This document shows, one piece after another, positions 7,062 through 15,725 of a DNA stretch of 36,497 nt (position 1 is the first letter of the stretch; every line of letters begins with the position of its first letter). The translations under genes and the position numbers were made by a program. Source of the DNA: Candidatus Dormiibacterota bacterium (GTDB lineage Bacteria; Chloroflexota; Dormibacteria; Dormibacterales; Dormibacteraceae); assembly GCA_955652705.1 (NCBI GenBank), contig CATPBK010000094.1:1-36497 (forward strand), in the 5' to 3' direction. The notes under the pieces are model-generated. The model ran no database searches and was not told the DNA's origin. It worked only from the letters and a program-made list of their open reading frames with translations.

Positions 7062-7949
7062 TTAGAGGACACAGGTTACGGAAAGGGCGGCCCGCACCTG
7101 CGTGACGACCGATGCCGGTGCGCGTAAGACGTCCGGACCGGTGAAGCGGAGGAGCCTGAATCCCGCGCTCAAAAGGCCATTCTGCCGGCGGTTGTCTTCG
7201 ATGAGGCTGTCGCGGTGGGTACCACCGTCGTATTCGATCGCCAGTCGAGCGCTTCGATAGAAGAGATCGACTCGGCCGAGGATGTCGCCGCCCACGCCTT
7301 ACAGTCGAACCTGGGCCTCCGGGCGAGGTAGGCCTGCGAGAACGAGGAGCACCCGCAGGCGGGTCTCCATCGGGGACTCCGCGGCGGGCTCGGCAAGGTC
7401 AGCGACCTGCCGGAACCGGACAATCCCCTTGCTGCCCTTCCGAGCACCTACCCAAGAAGTGAGCTGCGGCAGGCTGATCAGTTCTAACTGAAGCGCCCGG
7501 TCGACGGCCACCACCGCTTCGCTGAGATCGAGACGCTGGCTGAGATCGGCCAGGGTGCGCAAGACCGATGTGGTTCGCAGATCGTTCCTGACGACGACAT
7601 CGCCTTCTCTCATGAGCGACCTGCGCACTGCAACTCCAACGCGGGCTGAGACCCCGGAGGCTCTCGGGATGGTGACTTCTATAGGGTCGTCTCCTGGAGC
7701 AAGACCGAGGCCGTGGAGCCAGCCAGCGGTCCGGCCGGAGAAAGCCGCCTCGACTGGAAGGCGGTGTTGCAGGGCCACGAGTCTCAGCTGTGGAGTTTGA
7801 GGAAGCCCTGCCCACGCGTAGAGACCCGAGCCCACGCGCCGCCAGCTAGCGCCCTGCAGCTGCCTTCGCGAGACGCCTGACCGGCGAGCCGCCTCGAGCG
7901 TGAAAGGGCCCTTCGTGAGTTCTGCGGGAATGACCGGCCGCGGAGGCAT
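7062..7949 (-). pseudogene. AbiEi/DUF559-like protein gene interrupted by an in-frame TAA
   Basis: Two open stretches in the same frame are separated only by TAA at 7299-7301. The first (7949 to 7302) has the N-terminal winged-helix look of AbiEi-like 'type IV toxin-antitoxin' proteins: FTLEAARRSGVSRRQLQG, then WRRVGSGLYAWAG. The second (7298 to 7062) is the DUF559/Vsr-like nuclease-fold end: GRVDLFYRSARLAIEYDGG, then RRQNGLLSAGFRLLRFTGPD. The homologous region normally reads straight through, and TAA is one base from Tyr codons. An ATG at 7949 or TTG at 7985 could be the start. No partner antitoxin is adjacent. It may be a real nonsense mutation, an assembly error, or two separately translated halves. 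Confidence 0.75.
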
Positions 7950-8019
7950 GCCTGCGAGCTTGCTGGCCAGTCCGCTGGACGGCAACCAGGCCCGTTAAGC
8001 AGGCATCGATGGGTTCATT

Positions 8020-8078
8020 CGCCCGCACATGCACCTGTATCAGGGAGCCCGAAAGGTGCGTCCGCCCGCACATGCACC
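8020..8078. repeat. Pair of perfect 16-nt direct repeats
   Basis: CGCCCGCACATGCACC occurs at 8020-8035 and 8063-8078, 43 bp apart (about four helical turns). The pair sits in the 200-bp non-coding stretch between the broken AbiEi-like gene and tRNA-Leu. It could be an operator or a remnant; nothing else is recognisable in that stretch. Confidence 0.7.
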
Positions 8079-8146
8079 GGACAGCGGCGTCGAGCCTCAT
8101 GCCGGGCAAAGATACGGCCGCGGCTGAACACAGAAGATTCCAACGG

Positions 8147-8231
8147 TGGTGGGCGGCCCGGGACTCGAACCCGGATGGGTCACCCCACACGCCCCTCAAA
8201 CGTGCGCGTCTACCTGTTCCGCCAGCCGCCC
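8147..8231 (-). tRNA. tRNA-Leu (anticodon GAG)
   Basis: The minus strand folds as a class II tRNA. The acceptor GGGCGGC (5' end 8231) pairs with GCCGCCC. The anticodon loop reads TT-GAG-GG between a five-base stem closed by a U-G pair, giving anticodon GAG. There is a long variable arm and a TTCGAGT T-loop. The CCA end is encoded (8147-8149). Confidence 0.92.
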
Positions 8232-8247
8232 GGCTGGGTGCCCACGG

Positions 8248-8253
8248 ATCTTA
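8248..8253 (-). promoter_or_regulatory. Putative -10 box (TAAGAT) for tRNA-Leu(GAG)
   Basis: TAAGAT on the minus strand lies 16 nt before the tRNA 5' end. A TTGGCC lies only 14 bp upstream of it, short for a -35. The tRNA could instead be cotranscribed with tRNA-Arg. Confidence 0.35.
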
Positions 8254-8288
8254 CCGAAAGATTCTCTGGCCAAGATCTCGGCCGCACC

Positions 8289-8361
8289 TGCCCGCTAGAG
8301 GATTCGAACCCCTAACCTCATGGTCCGAAGCCATGCGCTCTGTCCGTTGAGCTAAGCGGGC
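8289..8361 (-). tRNA. tRNA-Arg (anticodon TCG)
   Basis: The minus strand gives a 73-nt class I tRNA. The acceptor GCCCGCT (5' end 8361) pairs with AGCGGGC. The anticodon stem CATGG/CCATG encloses loop CTTCGGA, so the anticodon is TCG. The T-arm has GGTTCGAATCC. CCA is not encoded (AGG follows), unlike the two Leu tRNAs in this window. Confidence 0.93.
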
Positions 8362-8397
8362 GCAAGGCCATTTTAGGCGGCGGCCTTCAGCGCGGCT

Positions 8398-9111
8398 TTA
8401 CTGGGCGGCCGCGAGCTCCCGCGGGCGCTCGTGAAGCAGTCCCCAGGCCATGTACCTGACCAGCCCGAGCGACGTGTAGCGCCGCTTCTCGGGCCGCGTC
8501 CGCCCGTTCAGAAGAGCCGTCATCAGCGCTCTCGGCGTGGTGCCCGGAAAGCTTGTCGCGCCTCTCCCGATGGCATCCAGGATGTGGCCGTCAGAGCCGC
8601 CCACCTGCGTGATGCCGGACGCTTCCGCCAGGCGCCGGGCGAGCAGGTTGGGGAGGGCCATGCCCGGGGTCGAGTTCTCGACCTCGATCGCGTCGAAATC
8701 CAGCTCGCCAGCCAGGTGGCCCACGCCATGAACCACGTGCCGTCGCCGGCGGCGCGTCAGGCGCTGGGTCCGCCAGAAGGGGTGTGCCGCGATGGCGACT
8801 CCGCCCTGGGCGTGGATCAGGTCGACGGTGTGCGCGGCGGTCAGGCCGGGCCGGATCCGTTTGGTCAGGAAGAGGCCGAGGATGTGTCCCTGCCGGCTGG
8901 ACACCTCTTCGCCGATCACGACCCTGATGGCCGAGGTGCGGGCCGCGTAATCGGCCGCCCGCAGCGCGCCCTCGATGGTGTCGTGGTCGGTGATTGCGAT
9001 GACGTCGAGAGCCGTCTCCGCGGCGGCGTGGTCGACCACGTCCCGGGGCGTCGGCCAGCCGTCGCTGTACGTCGTGTGAATGTGGAGATCAGCCAGGCCG
9101 CGGCGGGACAT
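8398..9111 (-). CDS. PHP-domain metal-dependent phosphoesterase
   Basis: This 237-aa protein is a polymerase-and-histidinol-phosphatase domain phosphoesterase of the YciV/RNase AM-like group. Metal ligands are visible: D8, H10 and H12 in LADLHIHTTYSDG, then ITDHDTIEGA, GEEVSS, AAHPFW, and GGSDGH near the end. ATG 9111 is chosen because the metal motif starts at residue 8; the frame is open a further 16 codons but these look like leader. A TAGACT box lies 10 nt upstream and no ribosome binding site is seen. Likely substrates are nucleoside phosphates or short RNA ends; the sequence does not decide. Confidence 0.87.
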   Translation of the reverse strand: MSRRGLADLHIHTTYSDGWPTPRDVVDHAAAETALDVIAITDHDTIEGALRAADYAARTSAIRVVIGEEVSSRQGHILGLFLTKRIRPGLTAAHTVDLIHAQGGVAIAAHPFWRTQRLTRRRRRHVVHGVGHLAGELDFDAIEVENSTPGMALPNLLARRLAEASGITQVGGSDGHILDAIGRGATSFPGTTPRALMTALLNGRTRPEKRRYTSLGLVRYMAWGLLHERPRELAAAQ

Positions 9112-9121
9112 TGGGCGGTCG

Positions 9122-9127
9122 AGTCTA
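9122..9127 (-). promoter_or_regulatory. Putative -10 box (TAGACT) upstream of the PHP gene
   Basis: TAGACT on the minus strand ends 10 nt before ATG 9111, which would give a leader of only a few nucleotides. The same hexamer stands before the SnoaL-like gene at 15240. Confidence 0.45.
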
Positions 9128-9203
9128 ATACGAAAAGCCGCGACTCTGGACGCGAGCACCGGAAAATAGGAGGATTCGCCCGAATCCGAAGGAGGTGTCA
9201 GCA

Positions 9204-10844
9204 GTGGACGGTTTGATGCAGGACTACGACCTCACTCTCCAGCACGTCCTCTGGCGGGTCGACAAGCTCTTCCGCCGCAAGGAGGTCGTGACCAAGCGGG
9301 AGCAGACGGTCCACCGCATCAGTTACGCGGACATGGTGCCCCGCATCAACCAGCTCGCCGGGGCGCTGAAGCGCCTCGGTGTCAAGCCCGGCGACCGCGT
9401 CGCGACACTGGCTTGGAACAACTGGCGGCACCTGGAGCTCTACTACGCCATCCCCTGCATGGGAGCGGTCCTCCACACGCTCAACCTGCGCCTCTTTCCG
9501 AAGGACCTGGAGTTCATCATCAAGGACGCCGACGACACGATCCTCTTCGTCGACCGCACCCTCGTCCCGATCCTGAACCAGCTGGCGGGCAAGCTCCCGT
9601 CGGTCAAGCGCATCGTGCTGATGACCGACGGCGAGCCGGCGCCTGAGAACCAGCTGGGCGAGATGCTCGACTACGAGACGCTGCTGAAAGCCGAGTCGCC
9701 CGAGTTCGAGTGGCCGGCCCTCCAGGAACGGATGGCCGCCGCCATGTGCTACACGTCCGGAACCACCGGCAACCCGAAAGGGGTCGTGTACTCGCACCGC
9801 TCGCAGTTCATCCACACGATGGGCGTGCTCCAGGTCGACAACCTGGCCCTGAGCGAGCGCGACGTGGTCTTTCCGATCGTGCCCATGTTCCACGCCAACA
9901 GCTGGGGCCTGCCCTACGCGTGCGGCATGGTGGGGTCCAAGGTCATCTTTCCGGACCGCTTCATGGGCGACGCCAAGTCGGTGGTCGAGCTGGCGCGGGA
10001 CGAGGAGGCGACGATCCTGGCCGGCGTCCCCACCATCTGGACGAACACGGCCCTCTACCTGAAGGAGACGGGGATCCGGCTCCCGAAAGTCCACACGGTC
10101 ATCTGCGGAGGGTCGGCGATCCCGCGGGCGCTCATGGTGGCGATGGACGAAGTCGGCCTCCGCATGCTTCACGCCTGGGGGATGACCGAGACCTCGCCGC
10201 TCGGCTCGACCGCCCGCGTGCGCAGCTGGGTCCCGCCGGAGGAAGAGCTCGAGAAGCGCCTGACCCAGGGCCTGGTCGTGCCCGGCGTCGAGATCCGGAT
10301 CGCCGACCCGACGACCGGCGCGGAGCTGCCCTGGGACGGAGTCGCCTTCGGTGAAATCCAGGTCCGCGGCTCCTGGATCGCCAGCGGCTACTACAACGGC
10401 TACGACCCGGGGAAGCTGACCGACGACGGCTGGTTCCGAACGGGTGACGTCGCCAAGATCGACCCGGACGGCCACATCTTGATCGTGGATCGCACGAAGG
10501 ACGTCATCAAATCGGGCGGCGAATGGATATCCTCTGTCGACCTCGAGAATGCGATCATGGGCCACCCAAAGGTGCTGGAAGCTGCCGTGATCGGCCTGCC
10601 ACACCCGAAATGGGACGAGCGGCCGGTCGCCTTCGTTGTCGCCCGGCCCGAGTTCAAGGGCCAGGTCACCGAGGACGAGGTCAAGGATTTCCTGAAGGAC
10701 AAAGTCGCCAAATGGTGGTTGCCGGACGAGGTGCGCTTCATCGACGAGGTCCCCAAGACCTCCGTCGGGAAGTTCGACAAGAAGGTGCTGCGGGCGAACG
10801 CGACAGCCATCGCCACGACAGCCGAGGCCCCGGCCAAGGGTTGA
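9204..10844 (+). CDS. Fatty acyl-CoA synthetase (AMP-forming)
   Basis: This ~546-aa enzyme of the ANL superfamily activates a carboxylic acid as an acyl-adenylate and then as CoA thioester. It has the P-loop [11 protein letters not shown] (about residues 183-193), the adenine-site [18 protein letters not shown], the hinge [13 protein letters not shown], and the C-terminal catalytic lysine region TSVGKFDKK. The N-terminus [20 protein letters not shown] resembles the medium-chain AlkK/DmdB-type ligases. GTG 9204 has AAGGAGG 8 nt upstream, so I prefer it to GTG 9195, which overlaps that site. The chain length preferred is not evident. The next gene follows after 62 bp. Confidence 0.92.
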   Translation: MDGLMQDYDLTLQHVLWRVDKLFRRKEVVTKREQTVHRISYADMVPRINQLAGALKRLGVKPGDRVATLAWNNWRHLELYYAIPCMGAVLHTLNLRLFPKDLEFIIKDADDTILFVDRTLVPILNQLAGKLPSVKRIVLMTDGEPAPENQLGEMLDYETLLKAESPEFEWPALQERMAAAMCYTSGTTGNPKGVVYSHRSQFIHTMGVLQVDNLALSERDVVFPIVPMFHANSWGLPYACGMVGSKVIFPDRFMGDAKSVVELARDEEATILAGVPTIWTNTALYLKETGIRLPKVHTVICGGSAIPRALMVAMDEVGLRMLHAWGMTETSPLGSTARVRSWVPPEEELEKRLTQGLVVPGVEIRIADPTTGAELPWDGVAFGEIQVRGSWIASGYYNGYDPGKLTDDGWFRTGDVAKIDPDGHILIVDRTKDVIKSGGEWISSVDLENAIMGHPKVLEAAVIGLPHPKWDERPVAFVVARPEFKGQVTEDEVKDFLKDKVAKWWLPDEVRFIDEVPKTSVGKFDKKVLRANATAIATTAEAPAKG

Positions 10845-10906
10845 TGCCGCTGATCCCCAGCAACCTCTCCACAATCTCCAGCAGCGGGGACCGTTAGAGC
10901 CCAGAG

Positions 10907-13744
10907 ATGGACAGGCTGGGGAGATTCGTAGTCGAGTCGGAGCTCGGCCGAGGGGCCATGGGCGTCGTCTACAAGGGCTTCCACCCGGGCCTGGAGGTGC
11001 CGATCGCCATCAAGGTCCTCGGCGACACCTACTCCAAGGACGCCTCTTTCAGGCGCCGATTCCAGCGCGAGGCGGCCGCGATCGCCGCCTTGAATCACCC
11101 GGGGATCGTCCGCGTCTACGACTTCGACGAGGACCAGCAGTCGCTGTTCATCGTCATGGAGTTCGTCGAGGGCAAGTCATTGCGGACGCTGCTCGCCGAG
11201 GGCGGCAAGCTGCCCATCCCGCAGGCGCTCGACATCTTCCAGCAACTGCTCTCGGCGGTGGGCGCCGCCCACTCCCGAAACATCATCCACCGCGACATGA
11301 AGCCGGACAACGTGGTCATCTCCAACCTGGGCAAGGCCAAGGTCATGGACTTCGGCATCGCCAAGATGCTGGAGGACACGGGCGCGTTGACCGGCGCCGA
11401 CAGCATCATCGGGACGCCTACCTACATGTCGCCGGAGCAGGTGAAGGGCGAGCCGATCGACCAGCGCTCCGACATCTACGCGATGGGCGCGATGCTCTAC
11501 GAGCTGCTCCACGGGCAGCCGCCGTTCGGCGGCCAGGTCGCCACCATCCTCCACTCCCAGGTCTACAACGACCCGCCGCCGACGCCGGACATCCCGCAGC
11601 CGATCATGGACGTGCTCAAGCGGGCGATGGCGAAGGAGCGCTCGAGCCGATTTTCCACGTGCGAGGAGTTCGCCGGCGCCCTGCTGGCGCTGGACCCGGC
11701 CCAGATCACCGGCCAGCCCACGCCCGGCGGCACCACCAAAGCGCCGTCCGGCCTGATCTTCCGGCTGCCGGGCCTGCGCGCCAGGACCGGCGCCGTGGAC
11801 CCGACGGCGCCCAACCCGCAGGTCCCGGCCATGGACATGGGCGGCAAGGGCAGCTGCACGGAGTCCAGCTGCCGGAGCCGGCCGAGCGCCTACTGCTCCT
11901 ACCGCGACGCGATGGGCCGCTCCTGCGGCACGATCTGGTGCAGCCACCACATTCAGCGAGTGGCGGACGACCTCTTCTGCCGGCGCCACGCCAGCGTGAT
12001 CAAGGCGCTGTCCGTCAACGCCGGGACGATCCGCGAGATCAAGCACCTGCCGGCGGTGGATGACCGCGCGATGGCGCTGGCCTCGCTCGTCGGATCGGAC
12101 ATCGACAAAGACATCACCGAGATCCTCCGCCGGCGCTATTCGAGCCGCCACGACGTGACCGTGATCGGCGACCGCGCGCTCAGGGAGAGCCGCGACACGC
12201 TCGGCAAGGTGGCCTGGGAGCGCAGCTGGTCAGCGGCGCGCTCTCAAGGCTACGAGACGCGAATCACGCTGGCGGTCTCCACCAGCGACGCGACCAGCGT
12301 CGAGATGCGCGTGGGCCAGCGGCCGATCTTCCGCGCCGTCCCGGACTGGATCGCCCATCGCCTGGAGGGGAAGCACGCAGACAGCTCCGACCGGGCCCGC
12401 TTCCGGGGCCGGCTGGTGCAGGCCGTGACCGAGGCCGTCGACCGGCCGCCGCCTCTCGACGGTGGCTTCCACCCTGCCGCTCCACCCCCCGCCACGCCGG
12501 CCGCCGCTGCCGCGCCACCGAAGGAGATCCCGCTCCCGGACGTGGACCCAGCCCTGCTCGAGGGCCTGGTGATGCGGACGCTGGCAGCCACGGTCAAGCT
12601 CGCCGCTTACGAGGTGGCCGACAAGCTGGCGGTCCCCTTCAAGAGCATCGAGCCGATCCTGAAGCGACTGGCCTCCGACCGGCTCGTCGAGGCGGCCGGC
12701 ATCTCCGCCGAACAGAACGCGCGGCCCATTGCCGAGCGGATGACCTATTCGCTCAGCACCCAGGGCCGGAACATGAGCGAGGACCTGAGCCGGACGACAA
12801 CGCGCTACACGGGACCGGCCCCGGTCAGCCTGGCCGACTACACGCGGCTCACGACCGAGGTCATCCTGCCCGGGATCGACCCCCGGATGGTGGCGGCCGC
12901 GATGGACGGCCTGGAGCTGGCGCCCGGAGTCCTGGACGCGGTGCGCGCGGCTGTGAACTCGCGGGGTTCGGTCTTCATCTACGGGGCGCCCGGCAACGGC
13001 AAGACCTCACTGGCGCGCCGCATTCCGCGGCTGCTTCGGGGGCCGATCCTGGTCCCGGTCGCGATCGACCTGGAGGGCGAGCTGATGACCGTCTTCGACC
13101 CGACGGTCCACAAGCTCGAGGGTGACCAGCCGGCCGACAAGCGCTGGCGCCGGGTCTCCCGGCCGCTGGTCGCGGTCGGCGGCGAGTTCGTGCTCGAGTT
13201 CCTCGCCCCGACCTGGGAGCCGGCCAGCCGGACCTACGAGGCGCCGCTCCAGGTCAAGGCCAACGGCGGCGTGCTCCTGATCGACGACTTCGGCCGCCAG
13301 GTGGTCACCCCGAAGCAGGTCCTGGACCGGCTGATGGTCCCGCTCGAGCAGGCGGTCGACCACCTGTTGCTCACCAACAGTGGGCGCAAGGTCGAGGTCC
13401 CCTTCCGGCCATTGGTGGCGTTCTCGACCAACCTGCACCCCTCGCAGCTGCTGGACGAGGCCTACTTGCGCCGGCTGGCCTACAAGATCAACATGCCTGA
13501 CCCGACTCCGCAGATCTACCAGCGGATCTTCGAGCGCGAGCGCCAGCGGCTGGGCATCCCCGCCAACCCGGCCTGCTTCCGCCAGATCGGGCAGCTCTAC
13601 GGGTCGTCGCTGCCGATCCGAGGCAACCATCCGCGCGACCTGCTGCAACGCCTGGTCGACGTCGCCTCCGCGCGCGGCGTGGCGCCCGAGCTCAACACCG
13701 AGCTGATCGACGCCGCCTGGCGCACCCTCTTCGTCGCCACATGA
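10907..13744 (+). CDS. Ser/Thr protein kinase - zinc finger - winged helix - AAA+ ATPase fusion
   Basis: A 945-aa cytoplasmic protein with an unusual domain order. Residues 7-262 are a complete Hanks-type kinase: glycine loop GRGAMG, K36, HRDMKPDN with D130, DFG at 148-150. Residues 317-361 form a Cys/His cluster (C317, C322, C330, C340, C345, H347, H348, C358, H361) resembling a B-box zinc finger. Residues 362-515 are an unrecognised domain, then a Pro/Ala linker. Residues 546-625 look like a winged helix. Residues 640-945 are an AAA+ module with Walker A GAPGNGKT (693-700), Walker B VLLIDD (789-794), sensor-like FSTN (839-842) and an RGNHPRDLL lid. No membrane segment, unlike most PknB-type kinases. 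ATG 10907 lacks a strong ribosome binding site. The stop overlaps the next ATG. Confidence 0.9.
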   Translation: MDRLGRFVVESELGRGAMGVVYKGFHPGLEVPIAIKVLGDTYSKDASFRRRFQREAAAIAALNHPGIVRVYDFDEDQQSLFIVMEFVEGKSLRTLLAEGGKLPIPQALDIFQQLLSAVGAAHSRNIIHRDMKPDNVVISNLGKAKVMDFGIAKMLEDTGALTGADSIIGTPTYMSPEQVKGEPIDQRSDIYAMGAMLYELLHGQPPFGGQVATILHSQVYNDPPPTPDIPQPIMDVLKRAMAKERSSRFSTCEEFAGALLALDPAQITGQPTPGGTTKAPSGLIFRLPGLRARTGAVDPTAPNPQVPAMDMGGKGSCTESSCRSRPSAYCSYRDAMGRSCGTIWCSHHIQRVADDLFCRRHASVIKALSVNAGTIREIKHLPAVDDRAMALASLVGSDIDKDITEILRRRYSSRHDVTVIGDRALRESRDTLGKVAWERSWSAARSQGYETRITLAVSTSDATSVEMRVGQRPIFRAVPDWIAHRLEGKHADSSDRARFRGRLVQAVTEAVDRPPPLDGGFHPAAPPPATPAAAAAPPKEIPLPDVDPALLEGLVMRTLAATVKLAAYEVADKLAVPFKSIEPILKRLASDRLVEAAGISAEQNARPIAERMTYSLSTQGRNMSEDLSRTTTRYTGPAPVSLADYTRLTTEVILPGIDPRMVAAAMDGLELAPGVLDAVRAAVNSRGSVFIYGAPGNGKTSLARRIPRLLRGPILVPVAIDLEGELMTVFDPTVHKLEGDQPADKRWRRVSRPLVAVGGEFVLEFLAPTWEPASRTYEAPLQVKANGGVLLIDDFGRQVVTPKQVLDRLMVPLEQAVDHLLLTNSGRKVEVPFRPLVAFSTNLHPSQLLDEAYLRRLAYKINMPDPTPQIYQRIFERERQRLGIPANPACFRQIGQLYGSSLPIRGNHPRDLLQRLVDVASARGVAPELNTELIDAAWRTLFVAT

Positions 13745-14262
13745 ACCTGCGCGAGCGCCAGGCTCCGCTGAAGGAGCGCTACCGCTCCGATCCAGCGTCG
13801 GCTCGAGTCGTCACCGCCGCCCGCAGCCTCCCGTCCGACCCGGCCGACCCGCTGCACTGCGTGGTCGCCCCGACCGAGTACCAGTCGGTGGTGATCCGCA
13901 GCGGCCTGCATCCCGCGGCCGGCGGAGCCGGCGATGTGCCCTGCTCCGGCGACATCCTCGCGACAGCCCTCGCGATCTGCGAGGAGTCGACCATCCGCTC
14001 GGTTGCCGCCAACATGGGCATCGAGCTGGAGTCCGTCGAGGTGAACGTCGAGATCGACTGGGATTTCCGGGGGACGATGGCCGTCGACGCGAGCGTGCCC
14101 GTCGGCTCGACCGGCATCCGGATGGAAAGCCGCGTCAAGGTCAGAGAGGGCGTCAACGAGGAGCGGGCACGGCGCCTGCTGCAGAGCGCCGAGAAGTACT
14201 GCTCGACGCTGCAGACGCTGCGCAACGGCGTGGCCGTGGAGACCGACTTCAAGCTGGAATGA
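13741..14262 (+). CDS. OsmC/Ohr-family-like protein
   Basis: A 173-aa protein resembling the OsmC/Ohr family of thiol peroxidases. The two catalytic-type cysteines are in place: C80 in the helix DILATALAICEESTIRSVA, and C154 in SAEKYCSTLQTL. Two further cysteines (C40, C68) are present. The central ESVEVNVEIDWDFRG strand fits the family. The N-terminal 40 residues are less typical. ATG 13741 overlaps the kinase-AAA+ stop as ATGA, so both are made from one transcript. Family members reduce organic peroxides, but some have lost activity; function here is inferred from the cysteines. Its 3' end overlaps the convergent gene by 14 nt. Confidence 0.82.
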   Translation: MNLRERQAPLKERYRSDPASARVVTAARSLPSDPADPLHCVVAPTEYQSVVIRSGLHPAAGGAGDVPCSGDILATALAICEESTIRSVAANMGIELESVEVNVEIDWDFRGTMAVDASVPVGSTGIRMESRVKVREGVNEERARRLLQSAEKYCSTLQTLRNGVAVETDFKLE

Positions 14263-14797
14263 GGCGGGCGGCAGCGACCGCCACGACCGCGCTGACTGCC
14301 AGCGCGCCGAGCCAGCCCGCCAGCAGCCAGGCCAGCGCCCGGTCCTCGCGCTCCTCGACCAGACGCAAGGAGCGCCCCGCCGTGACGAAGCCGGCGCCGT
14401 AGCGGACCGTGACCGTCGCGCTCCTCACTTCGGAACGCGGCTGCCAGGTGACGGTGTCCTCGCCGCCGTTGCGTACGTTGTCGAAGACGCCCTTGGGAAA
14501 GTCGGGCGGCCGGCCGTCGAGAAGCGCCGACGAGGCGAGGGTCTTTCCGCTCCTGTCGAACACCATGACCCAGGGCGCAAGCGACCTCGAGATCTCGACG
14601 GGCTGCGTGGGTATGACCGCCTGGAGAGGGTCGCCGCTATCGAGGCGGGCGGCGGCGTCCTGGGCCAGCTGGATCTGCGGCTCGTTGGCGGAGCTGCGCA
14701 GATCCTGCTGGATGGCCAGATAGCTCGCGCCGAACAGACAGGATGCAGCGGCGGCGACGGGAAGCCAGGTCTTGAGGGCGCGAGTGAGCGCAGGCAT
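14249..14797 (-). CDS. Membrane protein with an external sensor-like region
   Basis: This 182-aa protein has an N-terminal membrane segment (about residues 9-28), an outer region of about 120 residues and a second membrane segment (about 154-178), leaving only a few cytoplasmic residues. The layout is that of the sensor part of a histidine kinase, and the outer region (WVMVFDRSGKTLASSALLDG) looks PAS/Cache-like, yet no kinase, HAMP or GGDEF domain follows. I do not recognise a named family. ATG 14797 precedes the signal anchor. It converges on, and overlaps by 14 nt, the OsmC-like gene. Confidence 0.68.
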   Translation of the reverse strand: MPALTRALKTWLPVAAAASCLFGASYLAIQQDLRSSANEPQIQLAQDAAARLDSGDPLQAVIPTQPVEISRSLAPWVMVFDRSGKTLASSALLDGRPPDFPKGVFDNVRNGGEDTVTWQPRSEVRSATVTVRYGAGFVTAGRSLRLVEEREDRALAWLLAGWLGALAVSAVVAVAAARLIPA

Positions 14798-14875
14798 GCG
14801 AGACGCTTCAACGTCGCCCCGGGGTCATTGGTTACCGGCGGGCAAGATGCTCCGCCACGATCCGTCTATCGAGCC

Positions 14876-15220
14876 ATGAGGTCGTTCAGCCGGACCGCGG
14901 TGATCTTCTTCGCCGTGCTTGGAGTGATCTTCTCGGTCGACTGGTTCGCTCGCCACGTCCTCCAGCTCAACTGCATGGGACCGATCCTGCCGGCCTGGGG
15001 CTGCCTGGCCGAACCCTGGCCGACGACCTTCACCGACATCGGGTCGGCCAGCGGCTCGCTGCTCTTCTACACGGCGGTATTGGCCGGTCTGATCGTGCTC
15101 GCTTTCGTTTTGCGCGACCTGGTCTTCGGCGCGGCGGGCTTCGTCATCGGCAAATGGAAGCCCGAATGGATCGCCAAGATCGCGCCCAAAGAGGAGCCCC
15201 GGACCTACCGGGTGCGCTGA
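14876..15220 (+). CDS. Small membrane protein of unknown function
   Basis: A 114-aa protein with two predicted membrane segments, about residues 7-24 and 60-80, separated by an outer loop with two cysteines (LQLNCMGPILPAWGCLAEPW) that could form a disulfide. The tail GKWKPEWIAKIAPKEEP is basic. I do not recognise it. ATG 14876 is preferred to TTG 14828 because it directly precedes the hydrophobic segment. Only a weak GAG lies upstream. It is divergent from the sensor-like gene, with 78 bp between them. Confidence 0.6.
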   Translation: MRSFSRTAVIFFAVLGVIFSVDWFARHVLQLNCMGPILPAWGCLAEPWPTTFTDIGSASGSLLFYTAVLAGLIVLAFVLRDLVFGAAGFVIGKWKPEWIAKIAPKEEPRTYRVR

Positions 15221-15237
15221 GACCGAGGGCTTGCGCG

Positions 15238-15254
15238 GCTAGACTTTTCGGCGA
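15238..15254 (+). repeat. 17-nt repeat copy 1, containing a -10 box (TAGACT)
   Basis: GCTAGACTTTTCGGCGA lies directly before the SnoaL-like gene and includes the A of its ATG. TAGACT at 15240-15245 ends 8 nt before ATG 15254, a leaderless layout with no ribosome binding site. A copy with one mismatch is at 15699-15715, at the gene's other end. Confidence 0.7.
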
Positions 15255-15703
15255 TGGCTGCGCCGAGCAACCGCGAAGTGCTCGACAAGTTCTACGAGTG
15301 CCTTCGGAAGCGGCGCTACGAGACCCTGGAGGAGATCGCCCAGCCTGACATCGTTCAAGAGTGGCCGCAGTCGGGCGAGCGGATCCGCGGCCTGGCCAAC
15401 GTACGGGCCGTGCTGGAGAACTATCCCGACTTTCCTACCCAGGACGTTCGGCGAGTCGTCGGCGCGCCGGACCGCTGGGTGACCACGCCCAGTTTCACGC
15501 CGCTTCGCGTCAGCGGGACAGGAGACCACTACACAATCGAAGCGAAGACCACTTATCCCAACGGCGAGGTTTGGAGCACGGTTCACATCGTGGAGTTCCG
15601 CGACGGCAAGATGTGCCGGATGACTGACTATTTCGCCGCCCCCTTTCCGCCCGCCGAGTGGCGCGCGAAGTGGGTCGAGAAGATGGAGGATCAGCCCCGC
15701 TAG
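15254..15703 (+). CDS. SnoaL-like / NTF2-fold protein
   Basis: A 149-aa single-domain protein with the NTF2-like cone fold signature of the SnoaL-like superfamily: an N-terminal helix (REVLDKFYECLRKRRYETLE), IRGLANVRAVLENYPDFP, and the closing strands VHIVEFRDGKMCRMTDYFAA. Members include polyketide cyclases and many small proteins of unknown substrate. ATG 15254 fits the family start, and a -10 box precedes it by 8 nt with no Shine-Dalgarno, implying a leaderless mRNA. Flanked by a 17-nt direct repeat. Confidence 0.87.
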   Translation: MAAPSNREVLDKFYECLRKRRYETLEEIAQPDIVQEWPQSGERIRGLANVRAVLENYPDFPTQDVRRVVGAPDRWVTTPSFTPLRVSGTGDHYTIEAKTTYPNGEVWSTVHIVEFRDGKMCRMTDYFAAPFPPAEWRAKWVEKMEDQPR

Positions 15704-15715
15704 ACTTCTCGGCGA
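15699..15715 (+). repeat. 17-nt repeat copy 2
   Basis: GCTAGACTTCTCGGCGA differs by one base from the copy at 15238. Its TAG is the stop codon of the SnoaL-like gene. No reading frame starts after it; tRNA-Leu(CAG) ends 11 bp away on the other strand. Confidence 0.7.
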
Positions 15716-15725
15716 ACGTCGCCAG

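Noticed and set aside
8020-8078. CRISPR array
   Set aside because: Only two repeat copies of 16 nt with one 27-bp spacer and no cas genes.
7846-8199. 117-codon minus-strand frame across the repeat region and tRNA-Leu
   Set aside because: It runs through a tRNA gene and into the AbiEi-like gene in the wrong frame.
7062-8231. Defence island around the AbiEi-like gene and tRNAs
   Set aside because: No antitoxin or toxin partner, integrase, restriction gene or attachment-site duplication of the tRNA ends is visible.
9198-10874. 558-codon minus-strand frame opposite the acyl-CoA synthetase
   Set aside because: Low-complexity His/Asp/Val-rich translation with no motifs; the plus frame is a clear ANL enzyme.
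10907-14262. MoxR-VWA type chaperone system
   Set aside because: There is no VWA-domain gene next to the AAA+ fusion; the neighbours are an acyl-CoA synthetase and an OsmC-like gene.
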